Shown one piece after another: positions 17,123 to 26,294 of a stretch of 64,000 nt of DNA. The notes under the pieces are model-generated. The model ran no database searches, was not told the DNA's origin, and saw only the letters and a list, made by a program, of their open reading frames with translations. The position numbers were made by a program, and so were the translations under genes. Source of the DNA: QWOP01 sp003669605 (lineage in GTDB: Bacteria; Planctomycetota; Planctomycetia; Pirellulales; UBA1268); the NCBI GenBank assembly GCA_947481985.1, contig CANKIK010000003.1, forward strand, positions 1 to 64,000, read 5' to 3'. Each line of letters starts with the position of its first letter. Within the stretch, counting starts at the first letter, position 1.

Positions 17123-20100
17123 TCAGCCGGCTGGGCCTTCCGGCTCCAGGGCCCGCCGCAGTTCAGGCCAGGGCAGCGGCAGCCACACCACGGCTTCGGG
17201 GAGCGAGATGAGTCCGCTCTGGGTGCGGCCGTCGGGCCAGGCCTTCTCCAATTCGCTGTCGACGGTGTGCCCAAGCCGCTCGAGCCAGTCGGGGATCTCC
17301 ACGCCCGATCCTCCGGCCAGCCCCACGAACTGCGTCGCGCGCTGCTCGAACCGCTCCCCCGCCCCCGCCGGCCCGCCGGTGGAGAGTTCGCAGACGGCCG
17401 GTTCCACCAACGCCTCCAGGTCGTCCTGCTCGAGCACCGCCGTGAACGGTCGCCGCACCCGGTCGGCGATCGCCGCCAGCCGCACGCCCCACCGGGTTTC
17501 AAGCCCCGCCAGGCGCTCGACGATCTCCGCGGCAGTGTCTTTGGTTTCGTCGCGCATCCGGCCGCGCCAAGCTTCCGCTGCCTCCGGGACGGCGCGGCGG
17601 GCGAGGACGCGGTGGGCCATGTTCACCGGCCGCAGCGTCCAGGCAATCCGCTCGTATTCCGCCTTGATGCGGAGGAAGTCGAGGAGCACATGCAGGCATT
17701 CGCCGCGATCGGACTGGGTGGTGGTGGAATTCCAATCGCGGTATTCGGCATGGTTTTCGGCAATGCACTCAAGCGCCAGCCGGAGCTTGGCGGCGGCCTG
17801 GCGGACCGGCAGTTCCCCAGCGGAGAGCGCCTCGATCAGCCGGCGGGGCCGGGCCGGACCACCACTCTCCAGCGGCTCTCCGGCATGGCGTTCGACGAGG
17901 TCCTCAAGCCACCTGCGGACCCCACCGCGGAGAATGCCACGCAGCGACGGGGGGGCGAGCATGTGCTGCGTGAACAGCCCCGCACCGTAGGTCTCGATGA
18001 ATTCCTGGAGGGCGGCGAAGGCCTTCGGATCACGAACCCTCTCCAACACCGAGAGCCGCAATTGCCGGGCGTGGGTCATCCAGGTCTCAAGCAGCCGCGG
18101 GACCAGCAGCGCGAGCCCCTCGAGGATCCGCTCCGTCACCAAGCATGCGGCGGGGGGCTGGCCCTGCTCGTCGAGAGCCTGAGCGCTCTCCACGATCCGC
18201 TCGACAAGTGCCGAGGTGGCGGCTTCAAAGACGCGGTCGAATTCGCTGACGCTGGCCGCTCCACGGGGCCGGCGAATCTCCAGCGACTTGGCCAGTTGGA
18301 CCACCGCCGACGTCTCCGCGACCAACCCCACCCGGGGCAGGCAGGAGGCGAGCCGCTCCAGGAGCCTTTCCCGGCTGCGGGCACGGACGATCCGATCGGG
18401 CCGGCCCCCCCTCGACAGCGGGACATAGAGCACCGGTTGCCCGGCGAGGCGTTCACGGACAGCCCCCAGGGCGTCGCCTGCGGCGGCGGCGTCGCCGCTC
18501 AAAAGCGCTGCAAACAACCGACCGACGGCTCCTTTTCGGTGCCGGCCGGCCGGCGCCGCCGCCGCCGGGCGTAGCCGTCCGATGTGCAGCCGGGCCGAGA
18601 GCATCCAGAGCGTCTCAGTGGCCTGCACGGCCGCATCGATGAGCCGCTCGGCGGCGGCATCGCGCTGCCAGCGGAGCCGGTCGTACTCCGCCGGGGGCAT
18701 TCCCGGCGGCGGCGGCGCATCCACCGCGGTGATCATTTCCGCTGCCCGCACCATGTTTCGTCGCAGCCTGCGGAGCATGTGCCGCCAACCGACCACGGAA
18801 TCGATCTCCGGCGGCGGCGGCGTGCTGCCGTCGCGGACGTCGGCGGCGCTTTGTGTCGTGACCGCGTGGCGGAGGAGACGGCAGAGGTTGCCAAGGAATT
18901 CGGCGGCGTGTTCCAGTTCCGCCACGCCTCCGGCCGTGGGCCCACCGGGGCCGTCTACATCGAGCATCCCTCCGTCGATACCGTCGTCGGTGGAGTCGCG
19001 CCACACCATCGACTCATACGCCGCCGCCACGCTCTCCTCGGAGCCGGGCGTTTCCCCCCCCTCATCCTCGTCGCTGCCAGGGTCGTCATCGCGAAGGCCG
19101 CCACGGCGTCTCGATCCGCCGGGGGGTTTCTGGGCCGCTGAGCGTTCGATGCAGTCGGCGATCCCACCGGTGTTGGCCTCCACGAGTTCCAGAAAGCGTC
19201 TCGCTCGGTTGCGACCGGCAGGCGTGCGGTCGGCCAGCGCCAGAGCCAGCCAGCGACTCGCCGCCGCCAGCCACACCGGGCCGAGGCGTTCCACCTCCAC
19301 GCCTTCAAGCAGCGATGCCCAGTGGACAAGCAGCCCCATGGCGCCATCGAGATCCCCTTCGCGGAGGAGCGCCTCGGCGGCGTGGGAATGGCTCCGTGGC
19401 GAGGAGAACTCGGCCACTTCGTTCCGCCAGAAACCGGGGGGAGGGGCCGACGGGGAACTGGCATGGCGCCGGGCGAGGGCACCAATCACCTCCCGCGACG
19501 AGACGAGCATCTCGCGGCCCGAGAGATGGGGCACGCCAGAGACAGTGGTGGTGGCAAAGCGGTCCCACCAGGCGGCGAGTTTCTCGCAGGCCGCTGCGGC
19601 CCGGGCCGCCACCGCCGGCGGGCCCTCCAGGCTGGCAGCCCGCCAGGTGGCGGCATAGCCATCGAGGATCGTTCCCACGGTCGACACCAGATCATCGACA
19701 CGCGGATCGGGGAGGCTCTCCCCTCCCGGCTCATGGAGCGGGAACTGACCGGAGAGGCCGAGGATGTTCCAGGGATCAACTACGGCGCCGCAGCCGACCG
19801 CCTCCAAAAGCAGTCCGGCGGCGGCATCGAGTTCATCGAGCGCCGCTGCGGCTCCTCCGCCAGCAAGCGCTGCGGTCGGCGCCCCCTGACGGCGGAGCGA
19901 CTGCTGCGCGGCAACCACCCGGCTGGTGATCCTGGCCTGCATCCGCGCCGAGGCCGCCGGCACGAGGGCCGCCATCCGCTCCGCCCCCGACGCGCGGCCG
20001 AGTCGGGAAAACACCCCCGCCAGCGCCACCGCCTCCACCTGCCGAGCCCGTCGGCTGGCGAGGAGTGAGTTGATGTGCCGGCGGACGCCACCGAACGGCT

Positions 20101-21172
20101 GCCGCAGTCGGCGCACCTCCTCGTCCAAACGCTGCCGGTGATCGGGATCGAGGTGGGCCAACAGCCAGCGGTAGAACTCATCGCGGTAGCCGGCGATCCG
20201 CGGCAGCAGTTCAGAGAGGGGCATGCCGGCATGATGCGCTCCTGGGCCGTGTCCGGAGAGCCCCGAAGCCATCAGCATCACTCCCGCCAAAACAGCTGCC
20301 GATTCGCGGCGCAGCTGGGACTCCAGCCGGCCGTCCGCGGGAGTGTCGCCGCGGGCCGATTCCGGCCAGGAGAGGATGCCGTCGAGTGTTGCTTGCTGGA
20401 CGACCATGCGGCGGTACCGGCCACGCTGATCAATCCGGGCCGGGTCCCAGAGGCCGAAGAGGTAGTTGGGGCGGCTGGCTGCCGGGTGGAGGAAATCAAA
20501 CGCCCGCGGGTCGATCGCCAGTTCCTCAAGGGCGTCCAATTCGAAGTCGGCCTGCTGCACGAGTTGATCTGGCGCTGCGGCGAGAATTTCGATGGCCCCG
20601 GCCACGAGATCGCGGTAGCGTCCGTGCGCCGCGCCGGCCCCGGCGACGAACAGCGGGACAGGCCGGACCCGCTCGTGCGGATAGGGCTCGGAGAGGCGCC
20701 CGTTCTCCAGCACCGCCACCGGTCGCCAGCCGACGTAGTCGTTGAGCCTGTTGATTGCATCGTCGACCACGTCCGGCGTGCCCGGCCCTCCTGCCGCCAG
20801 CACCGCCTGGGTCGCCGCCATCACGGAGAAGGGCCGCTCCACCGCTCCGGGGGACTGATGTTCGAGGAGATCGGCGTGGAACCGGCGGTAGGCCGGGAGG
20901 ACTCCCTCGAAGACCAGGTCGATTGTCTCTCGGGCCTGACGGGCGTCACGGAAGGCTGGTTCGGTGGCTTCGAGCGTCGCCAGGCGGTCGCGCAGCGACT
21001 GGCCCACCAAGATCGCCGCCTCGGGGCGTTCCCCCTGGGGTTCGACCGCGGCGAATAGTTCGGACATGGCCCTCCAGACCGCCGGATCAAACGCTCCGGA
21101 GGAGAAATTAAGGTAGCCAAGCACCAGCCCGGCGGGATCGACTGGACGGGACGGCTTGGTCTCCTGGGGCAT
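17123..21172 (-). CDS. Giant 1349-residue protein of unknown function
   Basis: No family is recognised. The protein is almost entirely predicted helical, rich in Ala, Arg, Leu and Glu, without a signal peptide or transmembrane segment, so it is probably cytoplasmic. An acidic low-complexity linker (about residues 650-690, with DDDPGSDEDEGGE and similar) divides it into two helical halves. No Walker, protease or nucleic-acid motif is seen. ATG 21172 has GAGGAA 10 nt upstream; the open frame upstream of it has no coding character. Its size and alpha-helical repeat look suggest a scaffold or tetratricopeptide/HEAT-like structure, but this is only inference. Confidence 0.75.
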   Translation of the reverse strand: MPQETKPSRPVDPAGLVLGYLNFSSGAFDPAVWRAMSELFAAVEPQGERPEAAILVGQSLRDRLATLEATEPAFRDARQARETIDLVFEGVLPAYRRFHADLLEHQSPGAVERPFSVMAATQAVLAAGGPGTPDVVDDAINRLNDYVGWRPVAVLENGRLSEPYPHERVRPVPLFVAGAGAAHGRYRDLVAGAIEILAAAPDQLVQQADFELDALEELAIDPRAFDFLHPAASRPNYLFGLWDPARIDQRGRYRRMVVQQATLDGILSWPESARGDTPADGRLESQLRRESAAVLAGVMLMASGLSGHGPGAHHAGMPLSELLPRIAGYRDEFYRWLLAHLDPDHRQRLDEEVRRLRQPFGGVRRHINSLLASRRARQVEAVALAGVFSRLGRASGAERMAALVPAASARMQARITSRVVAAQQSLRRQGAPTAALAGGGAAAALDELDAAAGLLLEAVGCGAVVDPWNILGLSGQFPLHEPGGESLPDPRVDDLVSTVGTILDGYAATWRAASLEGPPAVAARAAAACEKLAAWWDRFATTTVSGVPHLSGREMLVSSREVIGALARRHASSPSAPPPGFWRNEVAEFSSPRSHSHAAEALLREGDLDGAMGLLVHWASLLEGVEVERLGPVWLAAASRWLALALADRTPAGRNRARRFLELVEANTGGIADCIERSAAQKPPGGSRRRGGLRDDDPGSDEDEGGETPGSEESVAAAYESMVWRDSTDDGIDGGMLDVDGPGGPTAGGVAELEHAAEFLGNLCRLLRHAVTTQSAADVRDGSTPPPPEIDSVVGWRHMLRRLRRNMVRAAEMITAVDAPPPPGMPPAEYDRLRWQRDAAAERLIDAAVQATETLWMLSARLHIGRLRPAAAAPAGRHRKGAVGRLFAALLSGDAAAAGDALGAVRERLAGQPVLYVPLSRGGRPDRIVRARSRERLLERLASCLPRVGLVAETSAVVQLAKSLEIRRPRGAASVSEFDRVFEAATSALVERIVESAQALDEQGQPPAACLVTERILEGLALLVPRLLETWMTHARQLRLSVLERVRDPKAFAALQEFIETYGAGLFTQHMLAPPSLRGILRGGVRRWLEDLVERHAGEPLESGGPARPRRLIEALSAGELPVRQAAAKLRLALECIAENHAEYRDWNSTTTQSDRGECLHVLLDFLRIKAEYERIAWTLRPVNMAHRVLARRAVPEAAEAWRGRMRDETKDTAAEIVERLAGLETRWGVRLAAIADRVRRPFTAVLEQDDLEALVEPAVCELSTGGPAGAGERFEQRATQFVGLAGGSGVEIPDWLERLGHTVDSELEKAWPDGRTQSGLISLPEAVVWLPLPWPELRRALEPEGPAG

Positions 21173-21494
21173 CGCTGGGAAATTCCTCGGGCACTCGCCG
21201 GCCTGTGAACCCCGCCAGAGCCAATCGATGTCACCCCAGGCAGGGGCGCACGGCGGCCAACGGGGGGCGAGGGGAAATCGTAGCAGGGCGGGCTGCCGAT
21301 CGCAGGGTGAGAGGCGTAACCAGGGCCCAGGACCCTCTTCGGGCGGTACTTCCGGCACGATCGCTGTCATCGGATTGCCCCACGTGCCTGTGGGGCGGCC
21401 GACAGGCCAGGCATCCGGCCGGGGCCTTGTCTCCGGGCTATTCTTGAGCGGTGTCCATGCTCGGGGGTGGTGAAACGTCCGGGAGTGTCGTTCG
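21173..21494. other. Divergent intergenic region with small hairpin
   Basis: A 322-nt gap between the divergently transcribed giant gene and the propeller gene, so it must hold both promoters. I see no convincing -35/-10 pair. A perfect 7-bp hairpin (GCCCCAC, 6-nt loop, GTGGGGC) lies at 21377-21396 in the probable leader of the plus-strand gene. Confidence 0.5.
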
Positions 21495-23075
21495 ATGCGT
21501 CGTCCATTGCTCCGCCGATTGATCCGCGCGCCGTTGATCGCCTGTGCCGTCGCTCTGGCGGGGGTTCCGGCGGCCCCGCCCGCCCATGCCGTGGGGTTGT
21601 GCGGAACTCTGGCCGACGAATTGACCGCCGAGCGGGCTGGCCTGGAACGCGAGTGGCTGCTCGCCCTGCCGATCGATGTCACCGCGGGCGGGCTGACCCA
21701 CCTGATCATCGATGAGGAGGTGATTATCGCCCAATCCGCCGATGGTGGCGTGCATGCCATCCACACTGGTGAAGTCACCCCCGACGGCCGCTGCAATCCG
21801 CAGATCATCTGGTCGATTCACGTCGGCTCCCCCGGTCAGCCGATCCTGCCGGCCTCGGTAGGCCCCGAACTGGTGACGCTCGCCAGCGGCAACGATCTCT
21901 ACGCCATCGAGAAATCGACCGGCCAGATCCGCTGGCGCGAGGCCCTCGGGCAAGCTCCGATTGCCGGCGGCGCCACCGTCGGCGAGTGGGTCTACCAGCC
22001 TGAGGGGGCGGCGACGGTCCGCCGCGTTCCCTCCAATCCGTGGCGCGACAGCGGCGTCGGCCCCACCTCCGTCACCTCGCGGACCGGCAGCCGGACTGCC
22101 GGCCGGCCCGGCGCCAAACCTGCGGCCATCCCCGCTGCCCGCAAGGCCGGCGCCCCGCTTTCCTCCGCCGAGAAGCGGGCCCGGATGGATGCTACAGAGA
22201 ACCTCAAACCCCTCTCACTCAACGCTGGCGGCACGCTGGAGCGGGACATGATCCCCTTCGGCACCGGCACCCTCTGGACAACCCGAGCCGGCACCATCGT
22301 GGCCTTGGAGCAGGGGGATCGCGGTTGGCAGCGGAATGAGTTCCAACTCGACAGCCAGCAGGCCGGCCCCCTCGCCACCCGCGGATCGGCGATCTTCGCC
22401 ACCACCCGTAACCGCGATCTGGCCCGCATCGACTCGCTGCAAAAAGGGAGCGATCTGCGGCTGGCCTGGCGGGTCCTTCTCGACGGACCGCCGGAGGAGG
22501 ACGGGCCGTTCGTGGCCGGCGACAAGGTGATCGTTTCCCTCGGCGAAGATGGCCTCCGCTGTTACTCCACCGAAACTGGCGATTTGATCTGGTCGAACTG
22601 CGTCCCCGGTCAGATCCTGGCAGTGGCCGCGGAGCGGATCTGGATCCTCGACCGCGTCGCCAGGCTCACCAGCCTCGATCTGGCGACCGGCGAACCGCGG
22701 CAGCAATTCTGCCTCGGGCCCTTCACCCGGCCCGTCGTCAATCGCAACACTGATCGGCTCATCCTGGCAACGCAGGAGGGGGGGCTCGTGAGCCTGGCAG
22801 CCCGCGGTGCCGGGGCACCGAAGTCGTGGACCAATCTCGAACCGCTCCCGAAGCCGGAAGCCCAAGCGGCTCCTTCCCGTCCGGCACCGCAGCCGAACCC
22901 GCCGGAGCATCTCCGCGGCAACGCCTTCGATGACGAACCGGCCGCGGCTGCCGACACTCCCGACGAAGACGCCCCCACTATGGACGATGGCGACGAGCCA
23001 GATCTCGACGAGGCAGAAGAACCGGCCGGCGACGGCGAAGCGGCCGAGGATCCCTTCGAGGCCCGCGATTCCTAA
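21495..23075 (+). CDS. Secreted PQQ-type beta-propeller repeat protein
   Basis: A 526-residue protein with a signal peptide (MRRPLLRRLIRAP, hydrophobic core, cleavage near AHA/V). Several PQQ-like blades follow, visible as NDLYAIEKSTGQIRWREALG, CYSTETGDLIWSNCV and TSLDLATGEPRQQF. Such BamB-like propellers serve as protein scaffolds or quinoprotein domains; no catalytic residues were identified. The C-terminal 90 residues are Pro/Ala-rich then strongly acidic (DEDAPTMDDGDEPDLDEAEE), so the tail is probably disordered. A GGGAG lies 9 nt before ATG 21495. It is transcribed away from the giant gene and converges on the lysine-rich pair. Confidence 0.82.
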   Translation: MRRPLLRRLIRAPLIACAVALAGVPAAPPAHAVGLCGTLADELTAERAGLEREWLLALPIDVTAGGLTHLIIDEEVIIAQSADGGVHAIHTGEVTPDGRCNPQIIWSIHVGSPGQPILPASVGPELVTLASGNDLYAIEKSTGQIRWREALGQAPIAGGATVGEWVYQPEGAATVRRVPSNPWRDSGVGPTSVTSRTGSRTAGRPGAKPAAIPAARKAGAPLSSAEKRARMDATENLKPLSLNAGGTLERDMIPFGTGTLWTTRAGTIVALEQGDRGWQRNEFQLDSQQAGPLATRGSAIFATTRNRDLARIDSLQKGSDLRLAWRVLLDGPPEEDGPFVAGDKVIVSLGEDGLRCYSTETGDLIWSNCVPGQILAVAAERIWILDRVARLTSLDLATGEPRQQFCLGPFTRPVVNRNTDRLILATQEGGLVSLAARGAGAPKSWTNLEPLPKPEAQAAPSRPAPQPNPPEHLRGNAFDDEPAAAADTPDEDAPTMDDGDEPDLDEAEEPAGDGEAAEDPFEARDS

Positions 23076-23118
23076 AGCCGGCTGCGCCTTCAACTCCAAA
23101 GCATGGGCCCCTGGCGAC

Positions 23119-23973
23119 CTACACCAATCGAGTCAAGGCAAGGCAATCCACGCACTCGGAGTGAGTCACTTTGCAGCGGCGAACGATCTTCTCCAATTCC
23201 TTGCCCACTTCCTGCGCGTGCCCAAGTGCGCTCTTCACTGTCCGTTTATCCGCGCCGTTGATCTCCTCAAACTTTCCCTTGGGGAGTTTCTTGAGGAGGT
23301 CGTTGATGTCGCCAGCCAGCTCCTTATTTACGCCCTCGAAACCAAACTCCTCAAAAACAGGGACAATTTTCTTGGTGATATCACGGAGCGTGGTAAGAGT
23401 GCCGGGTAGATCGCCCTTCAGCCAACGATCCATTTCTGGTTTCGTCTGCAGTATCAGCCCTGCGGGATCGATCTCCTTCAGCTTTTTCGCCATGACCTGG
23501 ATGCTGGCCTTCAGGTCACTGGCGAGGACCTTCAGCAAAAGGACACGCTTCTCGAATGCCTTGTCAAGACTCACCGGTGCGGCTTTTTGATCCGCATATT
23601 GTCTCCTGAAATCCGCGGCGATTTTGTACATGTCGTCGCGAAGCGTTTGGATCTCCTTAGTGACGAATTTGTAAGGCACCGTTTTCGCCGCCTCCAGCAA
23701 CTCTTTATTGTAGTTGTCTGCTGCTGTCTTGTACGCATCGAGCGCTTTCCGCCTGTCCTTCTCGTTGGCATCAGCGGCAGCCGCAGTGTCGAGTGCCTTA
23801 CAGGCCGATTCCATCCCGGAGGACTTCCGGACCCCAAACCAACCTTTCTGGGACGGCTTCTTCAGTTTTGCGTTGGCGTCCTCCTTGCCCTGCTGCTTCG
23901 CGATCACCTTGCCGGCGTCCTTCTCGAACTTCTCTTTTGCCTTCTTCCACTGCCCATCGAAAATCTTTGCCAT
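23119..23973 (-). CDS. Unknown lysine-rich helical protein, paralogue 1
   Basis: A 284-residue soluble protein with no recognised domain. It opens IFDGQWKKAKEKFEKDAGK and then has a GWFGVRKSSGMESACKALD segment. Both match the start of the neighbouring gene (IYEGFWTQAKATYRAD, GLFGDLFRKSTGIGDACKLVD), so the two are diverged tandem paralogues. It is rich in Lys, Glu and Ala and predicted all-helical. The C-terminus has three Cys (RRCKVTHSECVDC) not shared with the paralogue. ATG 23973 has AGGAG 9 nt upstream. Base composition is visibly less GC-rich than neighbours, which fits either the lysine-rich product or recent acquisition. Confidence 0.8.
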   Translation of the reverse strand: MAKIFDGQWKKAKEKFEKDAGKVIAKQQGKEDANAKLKKPSQKGWFGVRKSSGMESACKALDTAAAADANEKDRRKALDAYKTAADNYNKELLEAAKTVPYKFVTKEIQTLRDDMYKIAADFRRQYADQKAAPVSLDKAFEKRVLLLKVLASDLKASIQVMAKKLKEIDPAGLILQTKPEMDRWLKGDLPGTLTTLRDITKKIVPVFEEFGFEGVNKELAGDINDLLKKLPKGKFEEINGADKRTVKSALGHAQEVGKELEKIVRRCKVTHSECVDCLALTRLV

Positions 23974-24074
23974 CGTAAGCACTCCTATTTTGGTCGATCG
24001 GGGATGCATGTGAGAACAGCGGCTCGAGCCACTGGTGCTCGCGCCTTCACGTCAGCGTTTGCGCGGGCCTTCGA

Positions 24075-24105
24075 GGCCTCCGCTCTTCTGTATGCCGCCT
24101 GTGCT
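24075..24105. repeat. Possible dispersed repeat, family 2 copy
   Basis: This segment between the two lysine-rich paralogues begins GGCCTCCGCTCT and ends GCCGCCTGTGCT. The same two blocks, separated by about 7 nt, occur at 53932-53961 inside the inverted-repeat structure. The match is short and only by eye. Confidence 0.35.
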
Positions 24106-24109
24106 TACG

Positions 24110-25093
24110 TCAGCCTCGCGCGACCATTTTCTTCACCTTTTTGCCGAATTCCTTCGTTTCGGCGACAACCTTGGCGATCTCCTTGGCAGCAGCAGCGACG
24201 TCCTTCGCCTCGATTGCTTTGGCTTTACCCCCATCCGCATTGCCATAGCGGTCAAACACTTTTTGCCAATTTTTTTGCTCGGCAGGATCATAAAAATCTT
24301 TGAGCATTACCAGCTGCGCTCCCAATCGGCGCATGCGGGCCTCTTGATTACCCCCGTAAAGACTCTCTCTGTAGAGGCGAAGTTGGTCGGCAGCCGGCTT
24401 GGCCTTCACGATGGCGGCGCACGCTTTTTCGATCTCCGTCGAGAGGCCGATCACATTGTCTGGGCTGTCCTTGAGTCCGGCCAGCTTATAGGCCTTGAGG
24501 ATGTCTTGAGGACTCATCTCCCCCTTGCTGGACTTTTCTCTTGCCAATTGGCTCACCTGGCCCGTCATCAGATTGGGCCACTGATTGAGGGCCCGCTTCA
24601 TCGCACTCAGCGCAGACTCCTTTGACTTTGCAGCTTTGAGTGCTGCTTCGTGCGCAGCCTTGTTTTTGTCGGCCTCAGCGACTGCCTTCTCGGCCGCCGC
24701 GATGGCCTTGGCGTCTTTTTTCTTCTCGGCAAGGGTCAGCGACTTCCTCGATTCCTTGGCTTCCGTATCGAGGGCCGCCGCGATCTTCGCGCCTTCAGCG
24801 GCGATCTCCCGGTCAAGCCGCACGAGATAGGTGTCCTTCACTGCCACGTAGTTCTCGATGGCCGCCTCGATCGCATCGAGCCCCTTGTCGGTCACGAGGC
24901 CAGACTTCTTGTCATGAACATTGGCAAACGCCTTGTCCACCAACTTGCACGCGTCGCCTATCCCTGTCGATTTGCGGAAAAGATCGCCGAAGAGACCCAG
25001 AAAGCGTTTTTCGGCCGGCTTCTTGGAGCCGCCTGAATCCGCGCGGTATGTAGCCTTGGCTTGCGTCCAAAAACCCTCGTAGATGTTCGGCAT
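24110..25093 (-). CDS. Unknown lysine-rich helical protein, paralogue 2
   Basis: A 327-residue soluble protein, upstream member of a tandem pair with the gene ending at 23119. It shares the N-terminal signature (aromatic-x-G-x-W-x-x-AK, then GDLFRKSTGIGDACKLVDKAF). The middle (residues about 105-165) is a long Ala/Lys/Glu coiled coil (SLTLAEKKKDAKAIAAAEKA and similar). No signal peptide, membrane segment or catalytic motif is seen. ATG 25093 has GGAGAG just upstream. Function is unknown. The two products could interact, since both keep the same N-terminal module and differ only afterwards. Confidence 0.8.
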   Translation of the reverse strand: MPNIYEGFWTQAKATYRADSGGSKKPAEKRFLGLFGDLFRKSTGIGDACKLVDKAFANVHDKKSGLVTDKGLDAIEAAIENYVAVKDTYLVRLDREIAAEGAKIAAALDTEAKESRKSLTLAEKKKDAKAIAAAEKAVAEADKNKAAHEAALKAAKSKESALSAMKRALNQWPNLMTGQVSQLAREKSSKGEMSPQDILKAYKLAGLKDSPDNVIGLSTEIEKACAAIVKAKPAADQLRLYRESLYGGNQEARMRRLGAQLVMLKDFYDPAEQKNWQKVFDRYGNADGGKAKAIEAKDVAAAAKEIAKVVAETKEFGKKVKKMVARG

Positions 25094-25237
25094 CGTTCTC
25101 TCTCCGGGATGGGGGAAGAATGGCAATCGGGAAGACGCCCACTCGGCAACACCAGCCACGTTGTCCCTGCTGCGAATCTAGCAGAAACCTGCCCGCGTGG
25201 GCAACAATCCAGCTGCGGAAAAGAAGCCGATTATGGG

Positions 25238-26032
25238 TCACCGGCCACGGAGCGCCGACAACGGCACGCGGCTCTTTGGGTCCTGCTGCCAGCTCGCGGC
25301 AAGGAGGTTGTAGAGATCGGCATCCTGTCGCGCTAGGCGGTGCGGATCCTGAAAGAAGCACTCGCTGGCCACGGCAAAAAACTCCACCGGACTGTCGGCC
25401 GCATAGTCGTCGAGGGCGACAAAGCGCCCTTCGTCGAGGGCCTCTTCATAGCGCTCGCGGCAGCCGGAGAGGCGTGTGGCCCAGTCCCGCGCGTCGATCC
25501 CCCGCGGCAGCGGCGGGAGGCCGTCGAACGGCCCGTTCATGGCGTCGACAAGATGGGCAAACTCATGGATCACCACCGAGCGGGCCCCATCCTGGAGGCG
25601 CCCCCCCCGGCGGACCGCCGGCCATGAGAGGACCACGCTGCCTCCAGACCAAGCCTCCCCCAGCCGCCGCTCCCGCCACTCAAGCGTCGCCCCCCCCTCA
25701 AGCGCCGTCACCTTTCTCCCCACCCAATCGCCCGGGTAGACGAGCACCGACTTGAGACGGTCGAAATACTCCTCCGGAAAGCCGAGGACGACCAGCCCCG
25801 CCTGCCCAGCGATCGAGAGCCGCACGCTGTCGTCGATCGTCTGCCCGCCGCAGCCCTCGAAGCGTTTCTCGGCCAGAAAGACCGCGATCCACTCTCTCAA
25901 GCGCCGCCCTTCGGCGGCAGAGAGCCACGAGGCCTGTCGGCAGTTGCGCTGCAGCGAGTCCTCCCATTCGGAAGGAAACGGCCGGCTGCGGATCGCACGC
26001 CGACGCCGCGCTGCGAGCCAGGAGAAGATCAT
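25238..26032 (-). CDS. mtfA: MtfA-type zinc-dependent peptidase
   Basis: A 264-residue member of the MtfA (Mlc titration factor) family. It carries the gluzincin motif HEFAH at 156-160 with a downstream Glu (FFAVASECFF) as the likely third zinc ligand, and YPGDWVGRKVTALEGGATLE typical of the family. In E. coli MtfA binds the repressor Mlc and has aminopeptidase activity; here only the metallopeptidase part can be inferred. The N-terminus (MIFSWLAARRRRAIRSRPFP) is basic with a short hydrophobic start. It is the last gene of a long minus-strand unit, 30 nt after a small membrane protein gene. Confidence 0.88.
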   Translation of the reverse strand: MIFSWLAARRRRAIRSRPFPSEWEDSLQRNCRQASWLSAAEGRRLREWIAVFLAEKRFEGCGGQTIDDSVRLSIAGQAGLVVLGFPEEYFDRLKSVLVYPGDWVGRKVTALEGGATLEWRERRLGEAWSGGSVVLSWPAVRRGGRLQDGARSVVIHEFAHLVDAMNGPFDGLPPLPRGIDARDWATRLSGCRERYEEALDEGRFVALDDYAADSPVEFFAVASECFFQDPHRLARQDADLYNLLAASWQQDPKSRVPLSALRGR

Positions 26033-26062
26033 GGCAACCGCCGGAGCGAAGGAAGGCGGCGA

Positions 26063-26218
26063 TTAGGGACGGCCGACGTCCGGCATGATCTTGAACTGGT
26101 AGAGATTGAGGTTGAGGGCGAGGAATATGCAGCCGATCGCCAGGGCGATGAACGACAGCAAGAGCATCGCCGTGTAGACGTTCATCGGCGGCCGTGAAGA
26201 ACCGGAATCATTGGCCAT
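26063..26218 (-). CDS. Small single-pass membrane protein (51 aa)
   Basis: A 51-residue protein with one transmembrane helix (about residues 15-35, MLLLSFIALAIGCIFLALNL) and a short tail ending MPDVGRP. ATG 26218 has AGGAG 10 nt upstream; the longer frame above it is not convincing. It sits between the membrane coiled-coil gene (76 nt upstream) and mtfA (30 nt downstream), both on the same strand, and may be a small subunit of the coiled-coil protein's complex. No family name can be given. Confidence 0.75.
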   Translation of the reverse strand: MANDSGSSRPPMNVYTAMLLLSFIALAIGCIFLALNLNLYQFKIMPDVGRP

Positions 26219-26294
26219 GATCGCGACACACTCCTGCCGGGCCGCCGCCGAGGACGGCCGAACGAAAAACCAACTTCCACGCCGCTTGAAAGGA

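Noticed and set aside
24064..24080. Terminator at GGCCTTCGAGGCC between the lysine-rich paralogues
   Set aside because: Short stem without a following T run on the minus strand.
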